Shown: positions 33,286-41,587 of the stretch, in pieces
How the letters are laid out: every line of letters starts with the position of its first letter
Numbering within the stretch: position 1 is the first letter of the stretch
Assembly: GCA_039698035.1 (NCBI GenBank)
Contig: JBDKSW010000004.1
Coordinates: 429,614 to 493,613, forward strand
Direction of reading: 5' to 3'
Origin: JAJFUI01 sp039698035
Lineage (GTDB): Bacteria > Planctomycetota > Planctomycetia > Pirellulales > Thermoguttaceae
Length of the DNA stretch: 64,000 bases
The notes under the pieces: model-generated
The model's input: the letters and a program-made list of their open reading frames with translations, nothing else
Told to the model about the DNA's origin: nothing
Databases searched by the model: none
Position numbers and translations under genes: made by a program

Positions 33286-36054
33286 CTACCCCTCCTCCGC
33301 CTTCCCGTTCTCTTCCTTCTCCTCTTCCATCGGCACGCGTTTGACGGCGACGAGCGTGTCATCATCGTCGAGGCTCATGATCTTCACGCCCTGCGTGTTG
33401 CGACCGATGATGCTTACGTCGCTCGCGGCGATCCGCTGAATCTTGCCGTGGGCCGTCATCATCAGCAACTCGTCCTTGTCGCAGACGCTGACGATGCCGA
33501 CGACCGGGCCGTTGCGGTCGGTCGTTTTGATGTCGCGGATGCCCTTGCCGCCGCGGCGCTGGGTGCGATAACTGCGAGAGGAGCTTTCCTCGTGGCCTTC
33601 GCCCTCCTCGCCCGCTTCGGCCTCGTCGTTCTCCTCCGGCTCGTCCACGTCTTCATCACCCACGCCCTGCTCGGGCAGTTCATCCTCGGGGCCGCCCGGC
33701 AAATTCGGACCAAACGGCGTCCGCTTGCCATAGCCGTGGACGCAGACGGTCAGAAGCGTGGACTCGGGATCGGCCACGACCATGCCGACAACCGAGTCGT
33801 CGCCCACCAGCCGGATGCCTTTTACGCCGCTGCTATTGCGGCCCATCGGCCGGGCGTCGGACTGCTTGAAGCGGATGGCCATGCCGTGGGCCGTGGCCAG
33901 CACCAGCTCATCGCCCGGCTTGGCGACCGCTACATCCACCAGCGCGTCGCCCTCGCGGAGCTTGATGGCGATGATGCCGCTCCGCAGCGGTCGGCTGTAG
34001 GCGCTTAGCGGCGTCTTCTTGACCAATCCTCGCGCGGTGGCCATCACCAGGAAATGATCGGGCAGGTCAAAGTCACGTACGGCGCGACAGTCGGTGATCT
34101 GCTCGCCTTCGGACAGGCTCAGCAGGTTGACGACCGCGCGACCCCGGGCGTCGCGAGCCAGTTGAGGCAAATCGTACACCTTGCGCCAGTAGACCTTCCC
34201 CATGTTCGTGAAGAACAGCAGGAAGGCGTGCGTGCTGGCGACGAACAGGTGCTGGATCGGGTCCTCGTCCTCGGTCTTGGCGCCGGTCAGGCCCTTGCCG
34301 CCGCGGCGCTGCGAACGGTAGACGGACGCCGGCGTCCGCTTGATGTAGCCGTTGCTCGTGATCGAGACGACCATCGTCTCTTCCTCGATCAGGTCTTCGA
34401 GGTTGACTTCGCCGATCTCCTCGCCGCTGATTTCGGTGCGTCGCGGGTCGCCGTGCTTTCGCTTCAGCTCTCGGCAGTCCTCGCGGATGATGTCCAAAAT
34501 GTTCTGCCGATCGGCCAGGATACGGCGGAACTCGATGATCTCGTCGAGCAGCTTGTGATGCTCGTCCGAAAGCTTTTCCTGTTCGAGGTTGACCAATTGG
34601 CCCAGCGTCATCTTGAGGATGGCGTCTGCCTGGACCGGCGTTAGCGTGTAAAACTCGCTCACGCTGCCGCGTTCCTCGGTGAAGATGCGGAATCCCTCGT
34701 CGCCCAGCGCGCGTTGCAGCAGGGCCGACGGCGTCTGGATCTGCATCAGCCGCTCTTTGGCCTCGGCCTGGGTCGACGAGGTGCGAATGACGCGAATCAC
34801 CTCGTCGATGTTCGCATGGGCCAGCAACAGTCCCTCGACCGTATGCTTCCGCTGTCGGGCGCGCATTAACAGGAATTGGGTGCGCCGACGGATGACTGTC
34901 TCGCGGTGGCGAATGAACTCCTGCAAAAGTTCCTTGAACGAAAGCACCCGTGGTTTGCCGTCCACCAGGGCGAGGAAGATCATCGAGAATGTGTCTTGGA
35001 GCGGCGAAAACTGATAGAGCTGGTTAAGCACCACCTCTGGATCGGCGTCGCGCTTCAAATCGCACACCAGCCGCACCGGCTCCTCCAAATCGCTTTCGTT
35101 GCGAATGGACGAGATGCCGGGGATCTTGCCCTCGCTGGCCAGGGCCGTGATTCGCTCTTCGATGCGGTCGCGCGACTGTTGGAACGGAATCTCGGTGATG
35201 ACGATCCGACTTCGCCTGTTGTGCTCTTCGATCTTCGCGCGGGCGCGAACGACGATGTTGCTTCGGCCCGTATGATACCCGCGGCGGATGCCCGAGCGGC
35301 CGCAAATGATGCCGCCGGTTGGAAAGTCCGGGCCGGGCACCAGTTCCATCAACTCGTCGACCGAGACTTCCGGCTCGTCAATGATGCGGATGATCGCATC
35401 GCAGATCTCGCCCAAATTGTGCGGCGGAATCGACGTGGCCATGCCCACCGCGATGCCGTTGGCCCCGTTGACCAACAGGTTGGGGAACTTCGACGGCAGC
35501 ACGGTCGGCTCCAACCGCCGCTCATCGTATGTCGGAATGAAATCGACCGTGTCGAGCTTGATGTCTTCCAACATCATTGCCGCGATGGGCGACATCCGGG
35601 CTTCCGTATACCGCATGGCAGCCGCGGGCAGGCCGGCGATCGAACCGAAGTTCCCCTGCTTGTCCACCAACACGTGGCGCAGGTTCCACTCCTGGGCCAT
35701 GCGGACCAGCGTTGGGTAAATGACGCTTTCGCCGTGCGGATGGTAGTTGCCGCTCGTGTCGCCAGAGATCTTCGCGCACTTGATTCGCCCGGCGCCCGGC
35801 GTCAGGTTCAGGTCGTTCATCGCGACCAGAATGCGCCGCTGCGAGGGCTTCAGCCCATCGCGCACGTCGGGCAACGCGCGGCTGACGATCACGCTCATCG
35901 CGTAGGTCAGGTAGCTGCCCTTCAGCTCGTCCTCGATGGGCATCTCCAGCAGCCGGCCCATCGGGCTCGGCTCGCTGCTAGTCGGGAGAGGCTCGGCAGG
36001 CTGTTTCTGCTCGGGCTGTAGTGGTTCAGGCGGGAGATTGGAATCAGTCGACAC
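33286..36054 (-). CDS. gyrA: DNA gyrase subunit A
   Basis: A 922-residue type II topoisomerase subunit that introduces negative supercoils together with GyrB. The active-site Tyr149 lies in AAMRYTEAR. Within the quinolone-resistance region HPHGESVIYPTLVRMAQ, the position of E. coli Ser83 is Ser110, but the position of Asp87 is Pro114. The C-terminal wrapping domain has the GyrA box QRRGGKG twice (about residues 581 and 831), the second after a roughly 25-residue acidic insertion. A GTG start is used, with AAGGA seven bases upstream; no ATG alternative fits. gyrB is not adjacent. Confidence 0.96.
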   Translation of the reverse strand: MSTDSNLPPEPLQPEQKQPAEPLPTSSEPSPMGRLLEMPIEDELKGSYLTYAMSVIVSRALPDVRDGLKPSQRRILVAMNDLNLTPGAGRIKCAKISGDTSGNYHPHGESVIYPTLVRMAQEWNLRHVLVDKQGNFGSIAGLPAAAMRYTEARMSPIAAMMLEDIKLDTVDFIPTYDERRLEPTVLPSKFPNLLVNGANGIAVGMATSIPPHNLGEICDAIIRIIDEPEVSVDELMELVPGPDFPTGGIICGRSGIRRGYHTGRSNIVVRARAKIEEHNRRSRIVITEIPFQQSRDRIEERITALASEGKIPGISSIRNESDLEEPVRLVCDLKRDADPEVVLNQLYQFSPLQDTFSMIFLALVDGKPRVLSFKELLQEFIRHRETVIRRRTQFLLMRARQRKHTVEGLLLAHANIDEVIRVIRTSSTQAEAKERLMQIQTPSALLQRALGDEGFRIFTEERGSVSEFYTLTPVQADAILKMTLGQLVNLEQEKLSDEHHKLLDEIIEFRRILADRQNILDIIREDCRELKRKHGDPRRTEISGEEIGEVNLEDLIEEETMVVSITSNGYIKRTPASVYRSQRRGGKGLTGAKTEDEDPIQHLFVASTHAFLLFFTNMGKVYWRKVYDLPQLARDARGRAVVNLLSLSEGEQITDCRAVRDFDLPDHFLVMATARGLVKKTPLSAYSRPLRSGIIAIKLREGDALVDVAVAKPGDELVLATAHGMAIRFKQSDARPMGRNSSGVKGIRLVGDDSVVGMVVADPESTLLTVCVHGYGKRTPFGPNLPGGPEDELPEQGVGDEDVDEPEENDEAEAGEEGEGHEESSSRSYRTQRRGGKGIRDIKTTDRNGPVVGIVSVCDKDELLMMTAHGKIQRIAASDVSIIGRNTQGVKIMSLDDDDTLVAVKRVPMEEEKEENGKAEEG

Positions 36055-36155
36055 CGGGCGTCCTTTCGAGAAGAACGGGTCTGTTGATGCCGCCTAACTT
36101 CCGCATGGCAAAGCGGTTGCGGCAAACGAGAGTGGTTGTTCCTTGTAAGCCGTCC

Positions 36156-36184
36156 AGTATACCGTTTTCGCCCGAAAACCACAA
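36156..36184 (-). promoter_or_regulatory. Predicted sigma70 promoter of gyrA
   Basis: Minus strand TTGTGG-N17-TATACT, giving a leader of about 95 bases before the GTG at 36054. The spacing is ideal and the -10 box is good. I see nothing else in 36185-36355, the rest of the gap before the LOG gene. Confidence 0.5.
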
Positions 36185-36355
36185 CGCCCGCAACGGCTTC
36201 GGAATCGCCGCAACCAAGGAAATTGCAATGATTTAGAAGGGTCGCGTCGGACCCCCAATTCGCCTCCGCAAGGTGGCACGCGGTTGCCGCGGCGCGAGGA
36301 TTTCAGAGCCGATTGCATGGGAACGGCCCGCGCTCGATCACTGGCGGCGGGCCGG

Positions 36356-37345
36356 CTAGACTTCCTCGGCGTTGATGCAGTCGATCAACTGCCGGAGCCG
36401 TCCGTAGCTGCGGCGATCGAAGTGGAAGATGAGCCGGGGCATTGCGGCCAAGTCCACTTCGTCGCGTTCCTCCTCCAGCGGCCCACCCAGCGTGTACCGG
36501 CCCTGGGTGAGAATGTCGTGGAACTGGTCGTTGATTCGTTCCAGGAACGCTTCGCTCGGTGCGTGTTGAAGACGGAAGACGAGCCTGTCGTGGACGTACC
36601 TCATGCTGTGATAGACGCGGTAAAATCGCAGCACCTCCGCGACGGCGTCCTCCACCCGGTCTGTCAGACGGTAGAGCGACAGGTCTTCGTGCCCGATCAT
36701 GCCGCGAGCCAGAAGCTGCCCCCGGACAAACTGGTCGAAGACGCTCCAATAGTCTCCGCCGGGCTGGTCCAGCAGCACGACCGGCATCATGTCGTGCTTG
36801 CCGGTCTGGAGCAGGGTGAGGACTTCGAGCCCTTCGTCGAGCGTGCCAAACCCGCCCGGCATGAGGCAGAAGGCGTCGCTCTCCTTCACAAACATCAGCT
36901 TGCGGGTGAAGAAGTACTTCATGTACACGAGCTTGCGATCGCCGGCGATCACCGGGTTGACCGACTGCTCGAAGGGCAGCAGGATGTTCAGGCCCATCGA
37001 GAGCTCGCGTCCGGCGCCGATGTGGGCGGCCTCCATGATGCCGCTGGCCGCTCCGGTGATGACGAACCAGCCGTGTCCGGCCATCGCCCGGCCAAACGCG
37101 GCCGCTTGCTGATAGGCCGGCTGCTCCGGCGGCGTCCGGGCCGAGCCGAAGACGGTCACCTTGCGGCTGTGGCGATAGGGTGAAAAGACCTTGAACGCAT
37201 ATCGCAACTCGCGGAGCGTGCGGCTCAAGATTTTCAGGTCGCCGCGGCTCGTGTGGTCGGCCGCCAGCTTATCGGCCGACTCCCTGATCATCTCGATCAG
37301 TTCGGTGATTCGTTTCGATGGCCAGTCGGATGGTGCGTCGCTCAC
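36356..37345 (-). CDS. LOG family Rossmann-fold protein
   Basis: A protein of about 329 residues with the lysine-decarboxylase-like/LOG fold: VTVFGSARTP at the nucleotide site, ITGAASGIMEAAHIGAG, and the hallmark PGGFGTLDEGLEVLTLLQTGK. Members of this superfamily hydrolyse nucleoside 5'-monophosphates to base and ribose phosphate (the cytokinin-activating LOG reaction) or nucleotide ppGpp-binding relatives; the true substrate here is unknown. The N-terminal start is uncertain. A GTG at 37345 is chosen because the region before it, extending to an ATG at 37483, has low-complexity, non-coding-like sequence. A helical 120-residue C-terminal extension is present. Confidence 0.85.
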   Translation of the reverse strand: MSDAPSDWPSKRITELIEMIRESADKLAADHTSRGDLKILSRTLRELRYAFKVFSPYRHSRKVTVFGSARTPPEQPAYQQAAAFGRAMAGHGWFVITGAASGIMEAAHIGAGRELSMGLNILLPFEQSVNPVIAGDRKLVYMKYFFTRKLMFVKESDAFCLMPGGFGTLDEGLEVLTLLQTGKHDMMPVVLLDQPGGDYWSVFDQFVRGQLLARGMIGHEDLSLYRLTDRVEDAVAEVLRFYRVYHSMRYVHDRLVFRLQHAPSEAFLERINDQFHDILTQGRYTLGGPLEEERDEVDLAAMPRLIFHFDRRSYGRLRQLIDCINAEEV

Positions 37346-37512
37346 GAGAGTTTTTTTACCACGAAACGAGGCAAGGGGGAAGAAGGAAAGCGGGGCGGCA
37401 GAAGCGGGCCAACGCGGGCCTCGGCGTGTCGGTGGATGCGACGGCGCGCCGTGCTTCCACGGCGAGGTTTGGTGGTTTGGCATCCGGTGTTTTCCCTTTT
37501 CAAAAACCGCTA

Positions 37513-37541
37513 TTGACCCAGTTCGGAAAACGATTTATTCT
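37513..37541 (+). promoter_or_regulatory. Strong predicted sigma70 promoter of a non-coding transcript
   Basis: TTGACC-N17-TATTCT on the plus strand in a region without a credible plus-strand gene. Expected start near 37548. Confidence 0.5.
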
Positions 37542-37547
37542 CCCGCC

Positions 37548-37787
37548 TCGTTGAGCATTGATCCACGTGGATGGGGCCGCACTGGGGCGACTCGTTTCGG
37601 CGAAAGCCCTGCGGACCGCGAAGCGACCGCCCGTCGGCACGGAAGCCGGCGGCGCGCTTCGGTTGCTACTAGCGTTGCTAGCGTGGCGCCGGGGACGGCG
37701 CATCGCGCTAGCGGAGCGTCCAATCGCTCCCGGGAATGTGTGTGTCCTTAGCCCCCCTGGGATACCGCGTTACCGGGAGCTTTTTTT
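37548..37787 (+). ncRNA. Candidate small RNA of about 240 nt
   Basis: This is most of the 466-base gap between the LOG gene (ends upstream at 37345) and the hypothetical gene at 37812-38351, both of which run on the minus strand. On the plus strand it starts after a near-consensus promoter and ends with GCTCCCGG (37726-37733), a 39-base loop, CCGGGAGC (37773-37780) and seven Ts, the look of an intrinsic terminator. The interior is GC-rich with many complementary segments (for example CTAGCGTTGCTAGCG and nearby GCGCTAGCG). I see no tmRNA, RNase P, SRP or clear 6S signature. The class is unknown. Confidence 0.45.
37726..37787 (+). terminator. Putative intrinsic terminator
   Basis: An eight-base-pair GC stem (GCTCCCGG/CCGGGAGC) with a 39-base loop, followed by TTTTTTT at 37781-37787. 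The loop is longer than usual, which lowers confidence. Confidence 0.45.
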
Positions 37788-37811
37788 GCGCGCCTGCCGG
37801 TGGTTCCGGCG

Positions 37812-38351
37812 TCAGATTTCGTCCAGCCGCCAGATCGCGTACAACTCGCACTGGGCATGCGGCTCGTCCGGATTGTTCTGGCGAAGCGACCGCTGGATTT
37901 CGGAAGCGCGTGCGAAGTTGTGAATCAGCCCGACGCGGTTCAATTCGTCGTTGGCGAATGTTTCGTGGAACCCACCGCAGTTCGTCAAGGCGCTAATCTG
38001 CGTCATTTCCTCGACGAGATCGTAGCCCATGAAAACGAACGGGCCGGCTGCAGGCGGGGCCGCGATGTGTTGAGTCGGATTCCGATAGAGCCCCAAGATG
38101 TTCCGTCGAGGCAGTCCGGCCACACGTTGAAGCAGATAGTCCAGACGGTAGAAATAGGCGAGTCGCCAATCGGCGTTGACGATATGTGCCCAGTCGGCGT
38201 CGTCAATCTCGGTGAGCAGCCGCGGACAGAGCAGCGTGTCGAGGGAGACGATCTCGGCCAGGGCCGGAAGTTTTGACCACTGACAGTAGTCCGTCCATCG
38301 TTGGCCGTCGGACGGGTCGAACCGACTCACCGCAATGAAGAGCGCATCCAT
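37812..38351 (-). CDS. Hypothetical protein
   Basis: A 179-residue protein, no family recognised. It is soluble, with no signal peptide or membrane segment, and carries compact mixed alpha/beta sequence with many Trp, Tyr and Leu residues (DWAHIVNADWRLAYFYRLDYL) and a C-terminal block ECELYAIW-like (AQCELYAIWRLDEI). The start at MDALFIAVSRFD was chosen because the 17 codons before it look non-coding. It follows glgC on the same strand about 55 bases beyond, so co-transcription is possible, but no functional link is evident. Confidence 0.7.
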   Translation of the reverse strand: MDALFIAVSRFDPSDGQRWTDYCQWSKLPALAEIVSLDTLLCPRLLTEIDDADWAHIVNADWRLAYFYRLDYLLQRVAGLPRRNILGLYRNPTQHIAAPPAAGPFVFMGYDLVEEMTQISALTNCGGFHETFANDELNRVGLIHNFARASEIQRSLRQNNPDEPHAQCELYAIWRLDEI

Positions 38352-38405
38352 TGCCCTGTGATTCCGTTCGAGGCATGACCGTCGGGCGACGCCTTGTCGC
38401 ACGGT

Positions 38406-39656
38406 CTATTCCGCCGCTTCCGCGAAGTGCTCCATCGTGTGGGTCTTCGCGATCACCGTGATGCCCTTGTCGGTGACGGTGAAGCCGCGGCTGATGTCCA
38501 ACTCGCGGTCGTAGCCGATCTCGGCGCCGGCCGGAATGTGAACTCCTTTGTCAATGATCGCACGGCGAATCTTGGCGTGTCGCCCGACGTTGACACCCTC
38601 GAAGAGAATCGAGTCGGCGACGTGGGCATAGCTGTTCACGCGGGAATTGGGGCCGAGAATCGAGCGTTCCAATTGTCCGCCGGAAACGACGCAGCCCTGG
38701 CAGACGATGCTGTCGAGCGATTGCCCGCAGCGCGCGTTTTCACCCTTCTCGGCGAACACGAACTTTGGGGGTGGCAGATTCGGTTGATAGGTGCGGATGG
38801 GCCAATCGGCGTCGTACATGTTCAACTCCGGATCGACCGAGATCAGGTCCATGTTGGCGTCGTAATAGGCGTCCAACGTGCCCACATCGCGCCAGTAGGC
38901 TTCGGTCTTTCGGTTCTCGTCCATGAACGGATAGGCGAACACGCGGTGCGAGGCCACGGTGGCCGGAATGATGTCGTGGCCGAAGTCGTGGCGGCTGCCG
39001 TGCTTCGTGGCGTCGAGGCACAACTGCTCGAAGAGGAATCGGGCGTTGACGACGTAGATGCCCATCGAGGCCAGCGCTCGGTGCGGATCGCCGGGGATCG
39101 GCTTCGGATTCGACGGCTTCTCCTCGAAACCGAGAACGCGGCTGTCCGCATCGACCTCGACCACTCCAAACTGACCGGCGGCCGCCTTGACGCCCACCGG
39201 CAGCGTACCGACCGTCAGGTCGGCGCCCATGGCGATGTGCTCCTGGACCAGCTTGGCGTAGTTCATCTTATAGATGTGGTCGCCGGCCAGAATCACGACG
39301 TGCTTGGGTCGCTCTTTCTCGATCGTGTAGATGTTTTGGTAGACGGCGTCGGCCGTGCCCTGATACCAATGCTCGTCGATGCGTTGCTGGGGCGGCACGA
39401 CCTCGATGAACTCGCCCAGCTCGCGGCACAGGTAAGATTGCCAGCCGAGGCTGATGTGGCGGTCGAGGCTCATCGCCTTGTACTGGGTCAGGACCAGACT
39501 CTTCCGAACACCGCTGTTAATGCAGTTTGAAAGCGTGAAGTCGATGATGCGGTACGCCCCGCCGAACGGGACGGCCGGTTTCGCTCGATCTCGCGTCAGC
39601 GGTTCCAGGCGAGCGCCCTTCCCGCCGGCAAGGATGACGGCCAGAACGTCTTTCAT
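38406..39656 (-). CDS. glgC: Glucose-1-phosphate adenylyltransferase
   Basis: A 416-residue enzyme making ADP-glucose from glucose-1-phosphate and ATP, the committed step of bacterial glycogen synthesis. The N-terminal nucleotidyltransferase domain has ILAGGKGARLEPLTRDRAKPAVPFGG, YQGTADAVYQNI and the catalytic-site HVVILAGDHIYKMNY. The C-terminal left-handed beta-helix (from about residue 300) ends in AEIGYDRELDISRGF. All key residues appear intact. No other glycogen genes are adjacent. A promoter lies about 135 bases upstream. Confidence 0.95.
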   Translation of the reverse strand: MKDVLAVILAGGKGARLEPLTRDRAKPAVPFGGAYRIIDFTLSNCINSGVRKSLVLTQYKAMSLDRHISLGWQSYLCRELGEFIEVVPPQQRIDEHWYQGTADAVYQNIYTIEKERPKHVVILAGDHIYKMNYAKLVQEHIAMGADLTVGTLPVGVKAAAGQFGVVEVDADSRVLGFEEKPSNPKPIPGDPHRALASMGIYVVNARFLFEQLCLDATKHGSRHDFGHDIIPATVASHRVFAYPFMDENRKTEAYWRDVGTLDAYYDANMDLISVDPELNMYDADWPIRTYQPNLPPPKFVFAEKGENARCGQSLDSIVCQGCVVSGGQLERSILGPNSRVNSYAHVADSILFEGVNVGRHAKIRRAIIDKGVHIPAGAEIGYDRELDISRGFTVTDKGITVIAKTHTMEHFAEAAE

Positions 39657-39797
39657 TTGCAGCCCCCACTTCGTCCCACATCGTCAGTGAAGTTTGCCCA
39701 CGGTCTATTGACTGACAAACTCGGCCGGAACAGCCGTGTTTGCGGTTGAGCAAGGATCAACGGCAATATCGACGATAACCAATTCAGTGCCTGTACG

Positions 39798-39825
39798 ATA
39801 ATAGCACAACCGGCAGAGAAGGCAA
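39798..39825 (-). promoter_or_regulatory. Predicted sigma70 promoter of glgC
   Basis: Minus strand TTGCCT-N16-TATTAT, leaving an untranslated leader of about 135 bases before the glgC ATG at 39656. Confidence 0.45.
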
Positions 39826-40100
39826 CATTCGGCCCGTCGCTACAACGGGCCATTGCGGCACGGCCGCAAGGGAGCTGTGCGTTCTTGGCGAGGCGTTTGC
39901 GGAATAGAGACGCGTCCAGACCCCCGGGATGCCGTCTTCCGGGCGACGGATCACCTCGTTCAAGGCTTCCGTCCCCCGGTCCCCAGGGGCGATAACGTCA
40001 AAGTCGACCGGTGCGTTCCGGTGAAAATCGTCTTCGACGATCCGAAGCCGGTCGAGCGGCACGCCACCGGCCCTGGAATGGCCGCCATTCGTCTGGCCGG
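39826..40100. other. Gap without a confident gene
   Basis: The 39657-40100 interval is 444 bases. Beyond the glgC promoter and leader I see no RNA gene and no repeat. A GTG-initiated minus-strand ORF (40062 to 39784) has reasonable codon use in its first half (DFDVIAPGDRGTEALNE) but no ribosome-binding site and a low-quality end. It could be a gene remnant. Confidence 0.3.
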
Positions 40101-41372
40101 CTATTGTTGCTCGGGGTCGGGCTTCTTCGTGATCTGTGCTTGCTCTTCCGGCGTGAACCGGCTGTCGGCGATCGGGCCGGGCTCGTAGGACTTCTCCAAC
40201 GCCGACGGCTTCGGCGTCTCGATCGGGATGACGAACACCTCTTGGCCGTTGGCGTCCTTCTCGATGCGTCCGCCTGCGCGCAGAATGTTCGCCCGGGTCA
40301 GCTTCTCCGCGACGCGGTACACGTCCGGCACGGTGTATTCCGTGTGGCTGTACTTGGCCTTCGGGTCCAACATTTCAACGTACTTCACGGGAATCTTCTT
40401 GGCCCCGAGGGCCGTGAACAGGATGCCGGCCGCGTTCGACGGGTTGCAGTCGCTGTCCTGGCCGCAGCGGCACGCTATGGCGATCGTCTTCTCGATGTCG
40501 CCACCGCCGTAGAGAAGTCCCATGAGGACATAGGCCCCGTTGAGTTTCACGTCGATGCTGAAAACACCCTTGCCGCCCGGCTTGCAGCAAAGTCCGTGGG
40601 TGTAGCGCGGGTCTTTGTGATATTCGTTTTCGACCAGTTGCCAGGTCTTTTCCCAGTTCGGGTTCTCGGCGTGCCAACGCAGCAGGTCGCGGACCATTTC
40701 GGCATACTGGCTTTCGGCCGGAATGGCCTTGAGGGCCTTCTCGACGAGCCGCTTCATGTCCGACTCGAAGTAGGCCTCGGTGTACATCGCGGCGATGAAC
40801 TGGCCGGCGTAGACCCCATCGCCGTAGTTCATCAAGTGGCCAAACAGCCAGCCCAACGCGTTGGCCTCGTTCGGCAGGCCCGGCGAGATGATGCCGGCGA
40901 AGTCGGCCTCGATCTGGTAGTCGATGTCGTCCGCATGTTGTGTGAACCGCGGATGGCCGCTGTCGGGCGCCGCAATGCCGCGTCGCAGATTGTTTCGCCC
41001 AAAAAGATTGGCGTGACACAGACCATAGCCGCTGTTGGCCCAGTCGAGTCCGGCCTCGCGCCACGACACATGGAAGCCGCGGTCTTCCAGCGTCTTGACA
41101 AACGTCATCTCGACGTAGCAGTCATCGTTCGCATGCTGATTGATCCATTCCGGCTTCCACGCCGGCATCTGGTCCTTGGGGATGATCTCGCCCATCCAAC
41201 GGAACTCGGTCGGCTGTCCCCAGCCGACGCCGACCATCTGGCCCAGCCACGCGCCCTGCATTTTGTCTCGGTAGACTGTGACTGGCAGGCGGCGCACGGT
41301 CTCGGCCGGCTCTTCCGCGACCGCGATGTTTCCGTACGCCATCAAAAGGCAGAACATGATTCGTGCAATCAT
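40101..41372 (-). CDS. Exported ADP-ribosylglycohydrolase family protein
   Basis: A 423-residue protein with a signal peptide (about residues 1-18, ending AVAEE) and an ADP-ribosylglycohydrolase fold. The metal-binding acidic pairs are visible as HANDDCYVEMTF and CGQDSDCNPSNAAG, with DKMQGAWLGQMVGVGWG near the start. The family normally acts in the cytoplasm on ADP-ribosylated proteins or ADP-ribose; export would put this one in the periplasm, so it may use another substrate. AGGAG stands seven bases before the ATG, fixing the start at the signal peptide. A promoter lies about 95 bases upstream. Confidence 0.88.
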   Translation of the reverse strand: MIARIMFCLLMAYGNIAVAEEPAETVRRLPVTVYRDKMQGAWLGQMVGVGWGQPTEFRWMGEIIPKDQMPAWKPEWINQHANDDCYVEMTFVKTLEDRGFHVSWREAGLDWANSGYGLCHANLFGRNNLRRGIAAPDSGHPRFTQHADDIDYQIEADFAGIISPGLPNEANALGWLFGHLMNYGDGVYAGQFIAAMYTEAYFESDMKRLVEKALKAIPAESQYAEMVRDLLRWHAENPNWEKTWQLVENEYHKDPRYTHGLCCKPGGKGVFSIDVKLNGAYVLMGLLYGGGDIEKTIAIACRCGQDSDCNPSNAAGILFTALGAKKIPVKYVEMLDPKAKYSHTEYTVPDVYRVAEKLTRANILRAGGRIEKDANGQEVFVIPIETPKPSALEKSYEPGPIADSRFTPEEQAQITKKPDPEQQ

Positions 41373-41465
41373 CGGAATCTCCTGGGGGGGGTGGGGTGGG
41401 TCAGGTGGGGTGTCACAGCGGCTGCCCCCAAGCCAGACGCTCGGCGACAGCCATTTCATCCCATC

Positions 41466-41493
41466 AGTATAGACGAAGCGGCTCGCCACGCAA
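41466..41493 (-). promoter_or_regulatory. Predicted sigma70 promoter of the ADP-ribosylglycohydrolase gene
   Basis: Minus strand TTGCGT-N16-TATACT, with a leader of about 90 bases to the ATG at 41372. Confidence 0.45.
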
Positions 41494-41587
41494 GACTGCA
41501 CAAACGTTTTAGCAAGGCGTTTTGTGCAGGCGCGAGCAATTTGGGCCCACGGCGTCGTCAAGAGGGGGGCCACTGTCCCGCCGTCGC

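Noticed and set aside
37558..37923. A 121-residue plus-strand ORF across the small RNA candidate.
   Set aside because: It reads through the predicted terminator and into the antisense of the hypothetical gene, and starts with a non-ATG codon without a ribosome-binding site.
39784..40062. A 92-residue minus-strand ORF in the gap between glgC and the ADP-ribosylglycohydrolase gene.
   Set aside because: GTG start without a ribosome-binding site, poor C-terminal half, and the glgC promoter lies inside it. It is mentioned as a possible remnant only.
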